Assembly: GCA_027451865.1 (NCBI GenBank) | Contig: DAIDHW010000001.1 | Coordinates: 372,353-436,352, forward strand | Source of the DNA: Leptolyngbyaceae cyanobacterium clean351 | GTDB lineage: Bacteria; Cyanobacteriota; Cyanobacteriia; DAIDHW01 | Direction of reading: 5' to 3' | DNA: 64,000 nucleotides | Shown: one piece after another, positions 9,298 through 18,669 of the stretch | Layout: every line of letters starts with the position of its first letter | Numbering within the stretch: position 1 is the first letter of the stretch | The notes under the pieces: model-generated | Seen by the model: only the letters and a program-made list of their open reading frames with translations | Told to the model about the DNA's origin: nothing | Database searches by the model: none | Position numbers and translations under genes: made by a program

Positions 9298-10440
9298 CTA
9301 GGCCACCTGGGGTAGACAGACTTCGCCCACTAGTTCGGCTTCTCCTTGGGCCATCTCCCGGATTGCTAGGGCCATTACCTCGGCGGGAGTGCGGCCCTGG
9401 GCAATTTGGTCTAACCACCCCCCGGCACAATTACCCGTACGCAGGATCCGGCGTACGGGTGACAGGAAACAACTAAAACCCCGTTGGTGAGCTAAGGGCC
9501 AGACTTCCTGATAAAGCTGGTCAATCCAGTCCCGGGCAGTGAGCACCTGGTCATCCTGCCAACGGCGCACCAAGGCGTCAAGACCATCCCGGGCTACGGC
9601 CATTTCGTTAGCCCGGGTGATTACTAGCAGGTCAGCCTCCGGTCGCCCAAAGCTGGGATGGAGGGGGTCAAGGTCTGGGTCTGAGAGCACCTGCCACAGC
9701 CGGCCTTCTAGCAGGGCGGTAATTCCCAGCAGGGCGATGGGGTCAGTAACCAGGTCACAGATGCGCAACTCGAGACGGTTAAGGTTGTAGGGGCGGCAGT
9801 CCCCATTCGGCCGCACGGAGGTCCACAGGTGGCGGACATTCTGCATGGTCCCGGCGGCAATCTGGGCCTCGGTCCACCGGATGAAATGCTGGTGGCTGGC
9901 AAAGAGGGGGACGTGGGCCGGGGTTTGGGGAAACATCTGCCAACGGGTGGATTGATAACCCGTGACAGCACCACCCAAAAAGGGGGAGGAGGCACTCAGG
10001 GCCAGGTAGAGGGGAGCCTCTAACCGGACTAGCCGGCAGGCCCGCAGGAGAGTGTCGGGGTCACTGATGCCAACGTTGATATGAATGCTGGCAGTGACCA
10101 CGGCGGTACCGTAGGTCTGCTCGATGTAGGTATGGTAAGGGTTACCCGGGTCAGACCGATAAAACCGGCTGGTATCCCCTAGGGCCAGGGTGCTGCCGGG
10201 GAGAATAGTGTAGTCTCCTAGGGTGCGTAGATACTGCCGCAGCTGTTGGCGGGGGCGCAGCAGGGCACACAGAAGTCCCTCGTAGCTGTGGAGGGGGGGG
10301 GTAGTGTACTCAACGTTGCGGCTGTCAGGCTCCCGCACAAAACCGCCCAAGGCAGCCACAATCTGGTCTGCGAGGCCAACGATCTGCCCCTCGGGAGTGC
10401 CGGTGTACATTTCTACTTCAAAACCCTTGGACAGCAACAC
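9298..10440 (-). CDS. gshA: Glutamate-cysteine ligase, cyanobacterial type
   Basis: Catalyses the first step of glutathione synthesis, joining glutamate and cysteine with ATP. The 380-residue protein begins MLLSKGFEVEMYTGTPEG and carries NVEYTTPP, HINVGISDP, GYQSTRWQMFPQTP, a run HLWTSVRPNG, NRLELRICDLVTDP and a C-terminal SPVRRILRTGNCAG block, all characteristic of the gshA family confined to cyanobacteria and a few relatives. It is divergent from the GAF/HD-GYP gene across 148 bp and convergent with the solute-binding gene with a 2-bp gap. Confidence 0.88.
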   Translation of the reverse strand: MLLSKGFEVEMYTGTPEGQIVGLADQIVAALGGFVREPDSRNVEYTTPPLHSYEGLLCALLRPRQQLRQYLRTLGDYTILPGSTLALGDTSRFYRSDPGNPYHTYIEQTYGTAVVTASIHINVGISDPDTLLRACRLVRLEAPLYLALSASSPFLGGAVTGYQSTRWQMFPQTPAHVPLFASHQHFIRWTEAQIAAGTMQNVRHLWTSVRPNGDCRPYNLNRLELRICDLVTDPIALLGITALLEGRLWQVLSDPDLDPLHPSFGRPEADLLVITRANEMAVARDGLDALVRRWQDDQVLTARDWIDQLYQEVWPLAHQRGFSCFLSPVRRILRTGNCAGGWLDQIAQGRTPAEVMALAIREMAQGEAELVGEVCLPQVA

Positions 10441-10588
10441 AGTAATTCCCTCTGCTTGGGCTCCTCCCAGTCTAACTGAATTGATTTGGGGTCCATAGTT
10501 AGGGAGTTTCCCTTGGGGGGAACCCTAGGGACAACGACGAAGGCCCAGACGCTATGCTTTGGATGTGTCAAGCAGGGAAAGTGCCCCC

Positions 10589-12649
10589 ATGACTATCAGA
10601 GGCTCCTTTGTCAGTACCACCGACTTGAAGGAACTAGTCAGAACTGTACTTTGCCAAAGCTGCGCGGTTACTGACAGCGAGGCCGGTAGCATCTACCTGG
10701 TAAAAAGCACTGCCCATGGGAGCCTTAGGGAGCTGCTCCATCTCCACTGGAGGGCCGAGGGCCAAGGTAGCCTCGAGCAGGCGGCTGATGTGCCCCTCAC
10801 CTTGGCTAGTCTCCCAGGCCAGGTAGCCCTGACCGACCAGGTGCTGAACCTCCCCACCGGGGCGATTGACCCGGGAGCCAAGACCACCTTGCTGTTGCCC
10901 ATGCATAATCCTGAGGGGGCAGTTCTAGGGGTCTTGCAGTTATACCAGGCTAGTCCCCGGGGTTATGCAGCCCAGACCGTGCGCACCTTGACAGCCCTGG
11001 CGGACCAGGCGGCTCTCCTCCTAGAGCGCAGCCAAACCCAGGGCCAGGCCCAGTTAGTCGAACAATTACTGACCGTGGGTACAGCCCTCTCCAGTAGCGA
11101 AGACCTCACCACGCTACTGAATATGATTTTGACTAAGTGCCGCCAAATCACCAGTAGTGATGCTGGCAGCCTCTACCTGATCCAACGGCTCCCAGATGCC
11201 CCTGGTTCTTTGCTGTTCAAGGTCGCCCAGAATGACTCCTATCCCCACCTGTCCTTTCGTGAAACCTCCCTGCCCTTGAGCGACCGCAGCTTGGCCGGGT
11301 ACGTAGCCCTCACCGGTAAAAGCCTCAACCTACCTGATGCCTACTGCCTTGACCCCCAAGCCCCCTACCGCTTCGACCAGAGTTTTGACCAGCGCCTCGG
11401 CTACCGCACCAGCTCGGTCCTGATCCTGCCAATGGTGAACCAAGGGGGAGAAATCATCGGGGTGGTGCAGCTGATCAACCGGAAACAACTAGCTGCTGCG
11501 GTAGTCACTCCCCTAAACTACGCCCAGGTCACCCAAGCCTACTCTGCCTGGGAAGAGCAGGTCATCTACTCCCTAGCCAGTCAGGCAGCGATCCTGATTG
11601 AGCGCAGTCAACTCCAAGAGAGCATCGAAAACCTGTTTGCCGGCTTTGTCGAGGCCTCCGTGGCGGTGATTGAAGCCCGCGACCCTTGCACTGCTGGTCA
11701 CTCGGGCCGGGTAGCCGAACTGACCGTGCGCCTAGCCCAGGAATCCCAAGGTCTGTACCTGCCCTCCGTGGGCATCTGTCAATTTAGTCCCCAGCAGCTC
11801 CGGGAGTTGCGCTACGCTTCTCTGCTCCATGACTTCGGCAAGGTGGGGGTCCCGGAGGCGGTCCTAGTCAAGGCCAAGAAACTCTACCCGGAGCAGCTAG
11901 AACTCCTGCGGCACCGCTTTGCCCTAGCCCGCCAGCACCTAAACCTAGAGTGCGCCCAAGCCAGGTACCGCCATCTTCTAGAGCACCCCAGTCACCTTGA
12001 GGAGCTCCACGAGCCAGAATCATGCCCCCATTGTCAATACAACCTCACCCTCGAGGCGCAACTGAGGGAGGGCCTCCAGGCCCTAGAGGAGTACTGGCAG
12101 TTAATCGAGGCGGCCAACGAACCCCGGGTCTGTCAGGAGGCCCCCTTGGCGAGACTGCAGGAAATTGCCCAGATCACCTACCCGGGTTTGGACAACACCC
12201 CTCAACCCCTTGTGAGTAACCAGGAGTTAGAGCAACTGCTGGTCCGTCAAGGCAGCCTAAACTCCCAAGAGCGCAAACTGATCGAGTCCCACGTCAGCCA
12301 AACCTACGAGTTCCTCATCCGCATTCCCTGGACCCGCCAGCTGCAGGATGTCCCCGCCATTGCCTATGGCCACCACGAGAAACTCGATGGCAGCGGTTAT
12401 CCCCTGGCCCTCAAGGCCCCCCAGATCCCCCTCCAGTGTCAGATGATGACTATTGCCGACATCTACGACGCCCTCACCGCCAGCGACCGGCCCTACAAGC
12501 GGGCCTTACCGGTCACGCGGGCGATGGACATCTTAAAGCAGGAAGCCCAGGACCAGAAAATTAACTTTGATCTAGTCACCTTGTTCGAGCAACGACAGGT
12601 CTTCCAGGTCCTAGGCCACGCCCTCGAGCCTGAAAGGAGATCGAGGTGA
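10589..12649 (+). CDS. GAF-GAF-HD-GYP signalling protein with a long insertion
   Basis: 686 residues from the ATG at 10589, which has aggga at suitable spacing; a TTG 30 bases upstream is less likely. Two GAF domains occupy about 10-155 and 165-345 (GSIYLV...LLLPMHNPEG; GSLYLIQ...SVLILPMVNQGGEIIGVVQLIN). A metal-dependent phosphohydrolase domain follows, with GHSGRVAELTVRLA, the HD pair at 414 (LHDFGKVGVPE), HHEKLDGSGYP at 595 and IADIYDALTASDRPYK, the HD-GYP signature of cyclic-di-GMP phosphodiesterases. About 120 extra residues sit between the HD and HHE motifs and include CPHC at 479-482 plus long helices. The enzyme is probably cytoplasmic and controlled by ligand or light through the GAF domains. 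Neither GAF shows an obvious bilin-binding Cys. Confidence 0.85.
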   Translation: MTIRGSFVSTTDLKELVRTVLCQSCAVTDSEAGSIYLVKSTAHGSLRELLHLHWRAEGQGSLEQAADVPLTLASLPGQVALTDQVLNLPTGAIDPGAKTTLLLPMHNPEGAVLGVLQLYQASPRGYAAQTVRTLTALADQAALLLERSQTQGQAQLVEQLLTVGTALSSSEDLTTLLNMILTKCRQITSSDAGSLYLIQRLPDAPGSLLFKVAQNDSYPHLSFRETSLPLSDRSLAGYVALTGKSLNLPDAYCLDPQAPYRFDQSFDQRLGYRTSSVLILPMVNQGGEIIGVVQLINRKQLAAAVVTPLNYAQVTQAYSAWEEQVIYSLASQAAILIERSQLQESIENLFAGFVEASVAVIEARDPCTAGHSGRVAELTVRLAQESQGLYLPSVGICQFSPQQLRELRYASLLHDFGKVGVPEAVLVKAKKLYPEQLELLRHRFALARQHLNLECAQARYRHLLEHPSHLEELHEPESCPHCQYNLTLEAQLREGLQALEEYWQLIEAANEPRVCQEAPLARLQEIAQITYPGLDNTPQPLVSNQELEQLLVRQGSLNSQERKLIESHVSQTYEFLIRIPWTRQLQDVPAIAYGHHEKLDGSGYPLALKAPQIPLQCQMMTIADIYDALTASDRPYKRALPVTRAMDILKQEAQDQKINFDLVTLFEQRQVFQVLGHALEPERRSR

Positions 12650-12802
12650 GTCGTTTCCAGAAAAAATTGGCGTTTTGGTGCCCTGTGAACTTTTTCCCCT
12701 GGACACTGGTCCTATGATTAGATTATGCTCTAGGAAAGTGTAATGCAGAAAACATGCAAAGTGTTACTGCTTATGCAGGTGTGAGGGAAATAGGAGACTA
12801 AC

Positions 12803-14509
12803 ATGTCTAAGCTACTGTGGAAATCGATTTTGGCTGGCCCAGCCGCCCTTGGTGCCACCCTACTAGTTGCCGGTGCTGCCTTTGCAGCCCAGCCCCCCGT
12901 TAAGACTGCCAACCCGGGGGTAAGTCAGACCATGCAAGAGGTCAACTCCCTGACCCAGGCTGACAACACCATTGCCCAGGTGACCTCCGTTTCCCAGCTG
13001 TCAGACGTGCAGCCGACGGACTGGGCCTTCCAAGCTCTCCAGTCCCTGGTGGAGCGCTACGGTTGTATCGCTGGCTACCCTAACGGCACCTTCCGCGGTA
13101 ACCGGGCTATGACCCGCTACGAGTTCGCCGCCGGTCTGAACGCTTGCCTAGACAAGATGAACGAGCTGATTCAGGCCGGGGACAACCAAGTCCGGCAGGA
13201 GGACCTAGCGGCGATCCAAAAGCTCGAGGATGAGTTTGGCCCTGAGCTAGCTGCCCTGCGCGGCCGGGTAGACTCCCTGGAAGCCCGGACAGCTAAGCTG
13301 GAGGCCCAACAATTCTCCACCACCACCAAGCTGACTGCGGAAGTCATCTTTGGCCTAGCGGATGCCAGCAGCATCAATGGCAACAATAACCAAGCCGTAT
13401 TCCAGAGCCGGGTCCGGTTGCTGTTTAACACCAGCTTCACCGGTAAGGACCTGTTGGAAACCCGGTTGACCTACAATAATGCCCCCCTGTTTGGAATCAA
13501 TGCCCCTGGCACTGGTTCTGTAACCGGTGAGGGTCGGCTGACCTACCAGGGTGGCACAGGCCCGGTCAGCGTCGACTGGTTGGCTTACTTCCTGCCCATC
13601 GGTAAGAAGGCCCAACTGTACGTGGCAGCCGTCGGCGGTCTGCACAGCGACTACCTGATCACTACGGCTAACCCCTACAACGAAGGGTACGGCGGTGGTA
13701 GTGGCGCCCTCAGCTACTTTGCCCAAGACAACTCCATCTACGACATCGGTGGTGGGACAGGGGCAGCCTTTAGCTACAACTTCACCCCAGTGGTCGGGTT
13801 CAACATCGGTTATCTAGCCGGCGATGACGTCAGTTCTGCCGCCGTCCCGAGCAATACCCCAGGTATTCCTGGTGTTACTAGCCATGGTAACGGCCTATTC
13901 AACGGCGGTTATGCGGGCCTGGCCCAGTTGAGCTTCCAGCCCTTCAAGGGGAATCTGAAGATCGCCCTGACCTACGTTAACGCCTATGCTGCCCCCGGGT
14001 CCTCCATCTTTAACTACGGTGGCAGTGGCGGTACCGGAGTAGTCGGGACGACCCTGGCTAACTTCCCTGGTAGTGGTGTTATTGGGGCGAGCACAGGTAC
14101 CCAGACCAACTCCTACGCCCTATCTGCTTCCTACCAGTTCACCCCCCACTTTGTGGTCAGCGCCTGGGGTGACTACACCAACGCCCGCATCGCCCACCCA
14201 GCGGCTCTGGGTCTGGTGAACGGCACCGGTGACATCTGGGCCTACGCCCTGTCCCTTGCCTTCCCCGATGCTTTTGTCAAGGGTAACCTGGCAGGCTTCA
14301 TCGTGGGGGCTGAGCCTTACCTGGCTAACTCCAAGTCGATCATTGCTGGCTCTGGTAACAAGGTGCCCATCCACATTGAGGGCTACTACAAGTTCCAGGT
14401 CAACGACTTTATCTCTGTCACCCCGGGGATCATCTACCTGGTCCACCCCGACCAAACCAGTGGTCCAGGGGCGGTGATCGGTACCATCCGCACTACCTTC
14501 ACCTTCTAA
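12803..14509 (+). CDS. SLH-domain OprB-type porin, copy 1 (barrel type A)
   Basis: 568 residues with a signal peptide (1-29, ending AFA). An SLH domain (about 62-122: QLSDVQPTDWAFQALQSLVERY, then GYPNGTFRGNRAMTRYEFAAGLNACL) anchors the protein to peptidoglycan-linked polysaccharide. A coiled coil follows (about 125-172), then a carbohydrate-selective OprB-type beta-barrel ending in the porin-like TTFTF. Cyanobacterial outer membranes are rich in such porins, which pass small solutes and inorganic ions. This is the first of five tandem paralogues. Its SLH/coiled-coil module is almost identical at DNA level to copy 2, and its barrel belongs with copies 2 and 3. A ggaga-type ribosome site precedes the ATG and a strong terminator follows at 14541. 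Confidence 0.93.
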   Translation: MSKLLWKSILAGPAALGATLLVAGAAFAAQPPVKTANPGVSQTMQEVNSLTQADNTIAQVTSVSQLSDVQPTDWAFQALQSLVERYGCIAGYPNGTFRGNRAMTRYEFAAGLNACLDKMNELIQAGDNQVRQEDLAAIQKLEDEFGPELAALRGRVDSLEARTAKLEAQQFSTTTKLTAEVIFGLADASSINGNNNQAVFQSRVRLLFNTSFTGKDLLETRLTYNNAPLFGINAPGTGSVTGEGRLTYQGGTGPVSVDWLAYFLPIGKKAQLYVAAVGGLHSDYLITTANPYNEGYGGGSGALSYFAQDNSIYDIGGGTGAAFSYNFTPVVGFNIGYLAGDDVSSAAVPSNTPGIPGVTSHGNGLFNGGYAGLAQLSFQPFKGNLKIALTYVNAYAAPGSSIFNYGGSGGTGVVGTTLANFPGSGVIGASTGTQTNSYALSASYQFTPHFVVSAWGDYTNARIAHPAALGLVNGTGDIWAYALSLAFPDAFVKGNLAGFIVGAEPYLANSKSIIAGSGNKVPIHIEGYYKFQVNDFISVTPGIIYLVHPDQTSGPGAVIGTIRTTFTF

Positions 14510-14540
14510 CCTGGCTTGACCTAACTTAGAAACTCTCCCG

Positions 14541-14568
14541 CCCCCGGCCTTGTGCCGGGGGTTTTTTT
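14541..14568 (+). terminator. Rho-independent terminator after porin 1
   Basis: CCCCCGGC and GCCGGGGG enclose a 5-base loop and are followed by seven T residues: a canonical intrinsic terminator 31 nt after the stop codon. Confidence 0.9.
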
Positions 14569-14579
14569 GTGGGCTTCCT

Positions 14580-15100
14580 CCCTACGTCTCCCTAGCCCTC
14601 TGGTCTCCCTAAGACCAGCCACAGCAGCCAAACTCCCTCAAGCTTACTATTTGTCCTAGGGTCTGTAGCATTGATAGTCACTACTAGAATTATTTTTCAA
14701 CACCTATTAGATGGCTTATGTCAAAGATTTAAAACCTTTATTAAGGGTATTAGAATATACTTATTTTTCTCTTAACTTAATCTGATTGCTATCTTAGAAA
14801 TATCTCAAAAACTATCTTTTAGACATATAAGAAAGTCTCTATGAGTAATGTAGTTAATTCCTAGAAAGCACACCAAGGAGGGTTATGTCAAGTTCAAAGA
14901 ATATATTTAGAAGCTCTTATAAGCAATCAAGATTTTATTTGAAGTATAGAGCAAGTAAGCTTCAAGTAGTTTATTTTTGCCTACACCGCCATCTATTCAG
15001 TGCATTGAAAGCCCCTATCAATAATCCATAGATCACATTCAATTTCCGTAGGATGATAGGTCCATCGGTGATTGATACCAACCTTGATTTCTTGAGGAGT
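14580..15100. other. AT-rich island between porins 1 and 2
   Basis: From about 14640 to 15080 the base composition swings to clearly AT-rich, with runs such as aattatttttcaacacc and ttaacttaatctgattgc, in a window that is otherwise GC-rich. It contains a 48-codon ORF at 14885-15031. The remainder is either the porin 2 upstream region or acquired DNA; no insertion-sequence ends were recognised. Confidence 0.6.
14885..15031 (+). CDS. Small AT-rich ORF, basic 48-aa protein, unknown
   Basis: A perfect Shine-Dalgarno sequence, AAGGAGG (14875-14881), stands 3 nt before the ATG. The 48 codons run to TAG and encode a basic peptide starting MSSSKNIFRSSYKQSRFYLK, with AGA, ATA, TTT and TAT codons unlike the neighbouring genes. 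No signal peptide, membrane segment or known motif is visible. The strong ribosome site is the main argument for translation; the composition suggests foreign or relaxed sequence. I do not recognise a family. Confidence 0.45.
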   Translation: MSSSKNIFRSSYKQSRFYLKYRASKLQVVYFCLHRHLFSALKAPINNP

Positions 15101-15104
15101 GACT

Positions 15105-16805
15105 ATGCCCGCAAACAACTTTTGGTTTAGGTCCCTGCTCGTAAGCCCCCTGGGGGTGGCTGCTTCCCTCTTGGTGCGCCTACCAGCCCTGGCGGGGACT
15201 GTTCCGGCCCCGGCCCCCGTGGTGCCGCTCTCCCAGATTGCTAGCGCTGACTCGAGCTCCCTGACCGCCCAGGTGACCTCCGTTTCCCAGCTGTCAGACG
15301 TGCAGCCGACGGACTGGGCCTTCCAAGCCCTCCAGTCCCTGGTGGAGCGCTACGGTTGCATCGCTGGCTACCCTAACGGCACCTTCCGCGGCAATCGAGC
15401 CATGACCCGCTACGAGTTCGCCGCCGGTCTGAACGCTTGCCTAGACAAGATGAACGAACTGATTCAGGCTGGGGACAACCAAGTCCGGCAAGAGGACCTA
15501 GCGGCGATCCAAAAGCTTGAGGATGAGTTTGGCCCTGAGCTAGCTGCCCTGCGCGGCCGGGTAGATTCCCTAGAAGCTCGCACCGCTAAGCTAGAAGCCC
15601 AACAATTCTCCACCACCACCAAGCTGACCGGCGAAGTCATCTTTGGCCCGGCTGATGCGAGCAGTATCAACGGCAACAATAACCAAGCGGTATTCCAAAG
15701 CCGGGTCCGGTTGTCCTTTAATACCAGCTTTACCGGTAAGGACCTGTTGGTGACCCGGTTACTCTACAGCAACGCCCCCCTGTTTGGGATCAATGCCCCT
15801 GGCACTGGTTCTGTAACCGGTGAGGGCCGGCTGACCTACCAGGAGGGGGTTACTCCCGTCACTGTCGACTGGTTGGCTTACTACCTACCCCTGGGTAAAA
15901 AAGCTCAACTGTTCCTGTCCGCTACAGGCAGCTTTCACGCTGACTACGTAATCACCACCGCTAACCCCTACAACGATGGGTACACCGGCGGCAATGGCTC
16001 CCTGAGTTTCTGGGCAGCCGACAACTCGATCTACTTTATCGGGGGCGGGACTGGGGCAGCTTTCACCTATAACTTCAGTAAGGTGATCGGTTTGAACCTC
16101 GGCTACCTAGCCGGCGATAACACCAGTTCGGCGGCAGTCCCCGGTAACACCCCGGGGATACCCAGTGTTACTAGCCATGGCAACGGCCTGTTTAACGGTG
16201 CCTATTCTGGCCTGGCTCAGTTGAGTTTCCAGCCTGACCACGGCAACCTGAAGATTGCCTTGATCTATATGAATGCCTACGCCACCCCTGGATCCTCAAT
16301 CTTTAACGCCGGGATCACTGGGGATGCCACCGGTCTGGTGGGGACGACTCTAGCTAACTTTCCTGGCAGTGGCACCGTTGGTGTGAGCACGGGTACCCAG
16401 ACCAACTCCTACGCCCTCTCTGCTTCCTACCAGTTCACCCCCCACTTTGTGGTCAGCGCCTGGGGCGACTACACCAACGCCCGCATCGCCCACCCGGCAG
16501 CCCTGGGTTTGACCCACGGAACAGGGGATATCTGGGCCTACGCCTTGTCCCTGGCCTTCCCTGATGCTCTAGTTAAGGGTAACTTGGCGGGCTTCATCGT
16601 GGGGGCTGAGCCCTACTTAGCTAACTCCAAGTCAATTATCCCCGGCGCTGGCAACAAGGTGCCCATCCACATCGAGGGCTACTACAAGTTCCAGGTCAAT
16701 GACTTTATCTCCGTCACCCCCGGGATCATTTACCTAGTCCACCCCGACCAAACCAGTGGTCCAGGGGCGGTGATCGGTGTCCTGCGCACCACCTTCACCT
16801 TTTAG
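15105..16805 (+). CDS. SLH-domain OprB-type porin, copy 2 (chimeric)
   Basis: 566 residues from the ATG at 15105, which is preceded by GAGGAG at 5-nt spacing; a GTG at 15099 lies inside that Shine-Dalgarno and is unlikely. The domains run as in copy 1: signal peptide, SLH, coiled coil, barrel, terminal TTFTF. The signal peptide (NNFWFRSLL..PLGVAASLL..RLPALAGTVP) matches copies 4 and 5, while the barrel matches copy 1 closely, including GIPSVTSHGNGLFNG and PHFVVSAWGDYTNARIAHPAALGL. The gene is thus a mosaic of the two porin subtypes. Function as an outer-membrane channel is inferred from the family. Confidence 0.93.
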   Translation: MPANNFWFRSLLVSPLGVAASLLVRLPALAGTVPAPAPVVPLSQIASADSSSLTAQVTSVSQLSDVQPTDWAFQALQSLVERYGCIAGYPNGTFRGNRAMTRYEFAAGLNACLDKMNELIQAGDNQVRQEDLAAIQKLEDEFGPELAALRGRVDSLEARTAKLEAQQFSTTTKLTGEVIFGPADASSINGNNNQAVFQSRVRLSFNTSFTGKDLLVTRLLYSNAPLFGINAPGTGSVTGEGRLTYQEGVTPVTVDWLAYYLPLGKKAQLFLSATGSFHADYVITTANPYNDGYTGGNGSLSFWAADNSIYFIGGGTGAAFTYNFSKVIGLNLGYLAGDNTSSAAVPGNTPGIPSVTSHGNGLFNGAYSGLAQLSFQPDHGNLKIALIYMNAYATPGSSIFNAGITGDATGLVGTTLANFPGSGTVGVSTGTQTNSYALSASYQFTPHFVVSAWGDYTNARIAHPAALGLTHGTGDIWAYALSLAFPDALVKGNLAGFIVGAEPYLANSKSIIPGAGNKVPIHIEGYYKFQVNDFISVTPGIIYLVHPDQTSGPGAVIGVLRTTFTF

Positions 16806-16807
16806 CC

Positions 16808-16870
16808 TAACTTGCAGCCCCCAACCGGGGGCCCTAGGGCTGGCAAGTTAGTGTTTGTGTTTTATTCTGT
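16808..16870 (+). terminator. Probable terminator after porin 2
   Basis: A long hairpin pairs AACTTGC-AGCCC with GGGCT-G-GCAAGTT, with an inner GCCCCC/GGGGGC stem, and is followed by a T-rich tail (gtgtttgtgttttattct). The T-run is interrupted, so the call is moderate. Confidence 0.65.
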
Positions 16871-16920
16871 CTCCCCCTGCCGCCGGACGGGGGGACAGCA
16901 GGATATTTGGTTGAGGTTTT

Positions 16921-16999
16921 CTCGCAAACATGGCCCTGGGAACGGACCATGGTATGTTCGCGGAGGCTAACCATTTCAGGGTGCCGACTGGTTCCCAGG
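16921..16999 (+). promoter_or_regulatory. Inverted repeats upstream of porin 3
   Basis: CCTGGGAAC (16935-16943) is exactly complementary to GTTCCCAGG (16991-16999). Within the same span cgcaaacatgg and ccatggtatgttcgcg form a second, imperfect inverted repeat. They could be part of a structured 5' leader or a regulator-binding site, 57 bp or more before the porin 3 start. The function is not known. Confidence 0.35.
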
Positions 17000-17055
17000 C
17001 AGATTCAGTCATCCCCCATCCCTGATTAATACCTCATCAACACCTAGGAAACTCC

Positions 17056-18648
17056 ATGCCGCCAAAGTGGTACTTGGCTGGATTAATTAGCCCCCTCCTC
17101 CTGGCCACCGTCCTGCCCGCCGCCCCGGGCTGGGCCCAGACCCAATCTCCTTCCCCAGTTACCTCCGTCTCCCAGTTAGCCGATGTGCAACCGACCGACT
17201 GGGCCTTCCAAGCTCTCCAGTCCCTGGTAGAGCGCTACGGTTGTATTGCCGGCTACCCTAACAGCACCTTCCGCGGCAACCGGGCCATGACCCGCTACGA
17301 GTTCGCCGCTGGACTGAATGCTTGCTTGAACAAGATGAGCGAGCTGATCCAAGCTGGGGACAACCAGGTGCGTCAGGAAGACTTGGCAGCCCTGCAAAAG
17401 CTCGAAGATGAGTTTAACCCTGAGCTAGCGGCCCTGCACGGCCGGGTTGACTCCCTGGAAGCTCGCACCGCTAAGCTAGAAGCCCAACAATTTTCCCCCA
17501 CCACCAAGCTGACCGGTACAGTCGTCTTTGGCCTAGCGGATGCAAGCAGCATCAACGGCAACAGCAATCAAACCGTCTTCCAGAGTCGGGTGCGCCTCCT
17601 ATTTAGCACCAGCTTCACGGGCCAAGACCTGCTCTCAACCCGTTTAACCTACAGTAATTCCCCTCTGTTTGGCCTTACCAGTGATGCGGCGGGGAATTTT
17701 ACCGGAGAGGGACGCCTATCCTTCCAGGACGGCACCGGCCCCTTGTCCATCGACTGGCTAGCCTACCAGTTCCCCATCGGTGAAAAAGCCCAGCTCTACG
17801 TAGCCGCGGTAGGTGCCCAGCACGAAGACTACGTAATCACCACCGCTAGCCCCAACGACGACGAAAACAGTGGCGCCTTGAGCTACTTCGGCCAATACAA
17901 CGCCATTTTCGACATCGGGGGTGACACGGGAGTGGGCTTTACCTACAACTTCACCCCCGTGCTTGGCTTCAATCTGGGTTACCTAGCCGGGGCTGATGTT
18001 TCCAACCCGAGTTCTCCCCTGCCTAACAATGGCCTTTTCAACGGCACCTACGGGGCCCTGGCCCAACTAAGCTTCCAGCCCCACAAGGGCTGGCTGCAAG
18101 TGGCTCTCACCTACGTGAACGCCTACGCGGCCCCAGGGGAGTCGCTTTTTAATTACGGTGGGAGTGATGGGACTGGGATCGTCGGCACTACCCTGGCTAA
18201 TTTCCCCGGCAGCGGTTCAGTGGGCTTTGGTACCGGTGTTCAGAGCAATTCCTACGGTCTTTCCGCCGCCTACCAGTTCACTCCCCACCTGATCCTGAGC
18301 GCCTGGGGTGACTATACTAACGCCCAGATCACCCACCCGGCCTCCCTAGGTCTGAACCAGGGAACTGGGGACATCTGGGCTTATGCCCTGGCCCTTAACT
18401 TCCCCGACGCCTTCCGTAAGGGCAATATGGCCAGCCTGATCCTGGGGGCTGAACCCTACCTGGCTAACTCTAAATCGATTCTGGCCGGGTCCGGGAACCT
18501 CGTACCAGTTCACCTTGAGGGTTACTACCGGTTCCAGGTCAATGACTTTATTTCGGTCACCCCCGGGATCATTTACCTGGTCCATCCCGACCAAAACCCC
18601 GGGCCAGGAGCGGTGATTGGGGCGGTGAGGACTACCTTCACCTTCTAG
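17056..18648 (+). CDS. SLH-domain OprB-type porin, copy 3 (barrel type A)
   Basis: 530 residues, the shortest of the five. Its signal peptide (ending GWAQ) is unrelated to the others, and only a short linker precedes the SLH domain (about 35-95). A coiled coil follows, then a type A barrel that is shorter in one extracellular loop than copies 1 and 2 (VSNPSSPLPNNGLFNG in place of the longer segment with GIPGVTSHGNGLFNG). It ends TTFTF. Start ATG with tagga upstream. A decayed copy of its 3' end and downstream leader exists at 20936-21310, showing that this segment was part of a past tandem duplication. Confidence 0.92.
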   Translation: MPPKWYLAGLISPLLLATVLPAAPGWAQTQSPSPVTSVSQLADVQPTDWAFQALQSLVERYGCIAGYPNSTFRGNRAMTRYEFAAGLNACLNKMSELIQAGDNQVRQEDLAALQKLEDEFNPELAALHGRVDSLEARTAKLEAQQFSPTTKLTGTVVFGLADASSINGNSNQTVFQSRVRLLFSTSFTGQDLLSTRLTYSNSPLFGLTSDAAGNFTGEGRLSFQDGTGPLSIDWLAYQFPIGEKAQLYVAAVGAQHEDYVITTASPNDDENSGALSYFGQYNAIFDIGGDTGVGFTYNFTPVLGFNLGYLAGADVSNPSSPLPNNGLFNGTYGALAQLSFQPHKGWLQVALTYVNAYAAPGESLFNYGGSDGTGIVGTTLANFPGSGSVGFGTGVQSNSYGLSAAYQFTPHLILSAWGDYTNAQITHPASLGLNQGTGDIWAYALALNFPDAFRKGNMASLILGAEPYLANSKSILAGSGNLVPVHLEGYYRFQVNDFISVTPGIIYLVHPDQNPGPGAVIGAVRTTFTF

Positions 18649-18669
18649 GCTAGGCCAGATGAGGTGCAG

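Noticed and set aside
16929-17024. 31-codon plus-strand ORF upstream of porin 3
   Set aside because: No ribosome site, overlaps inverted repeats and has no conservation evidence; more likely a structured leader.
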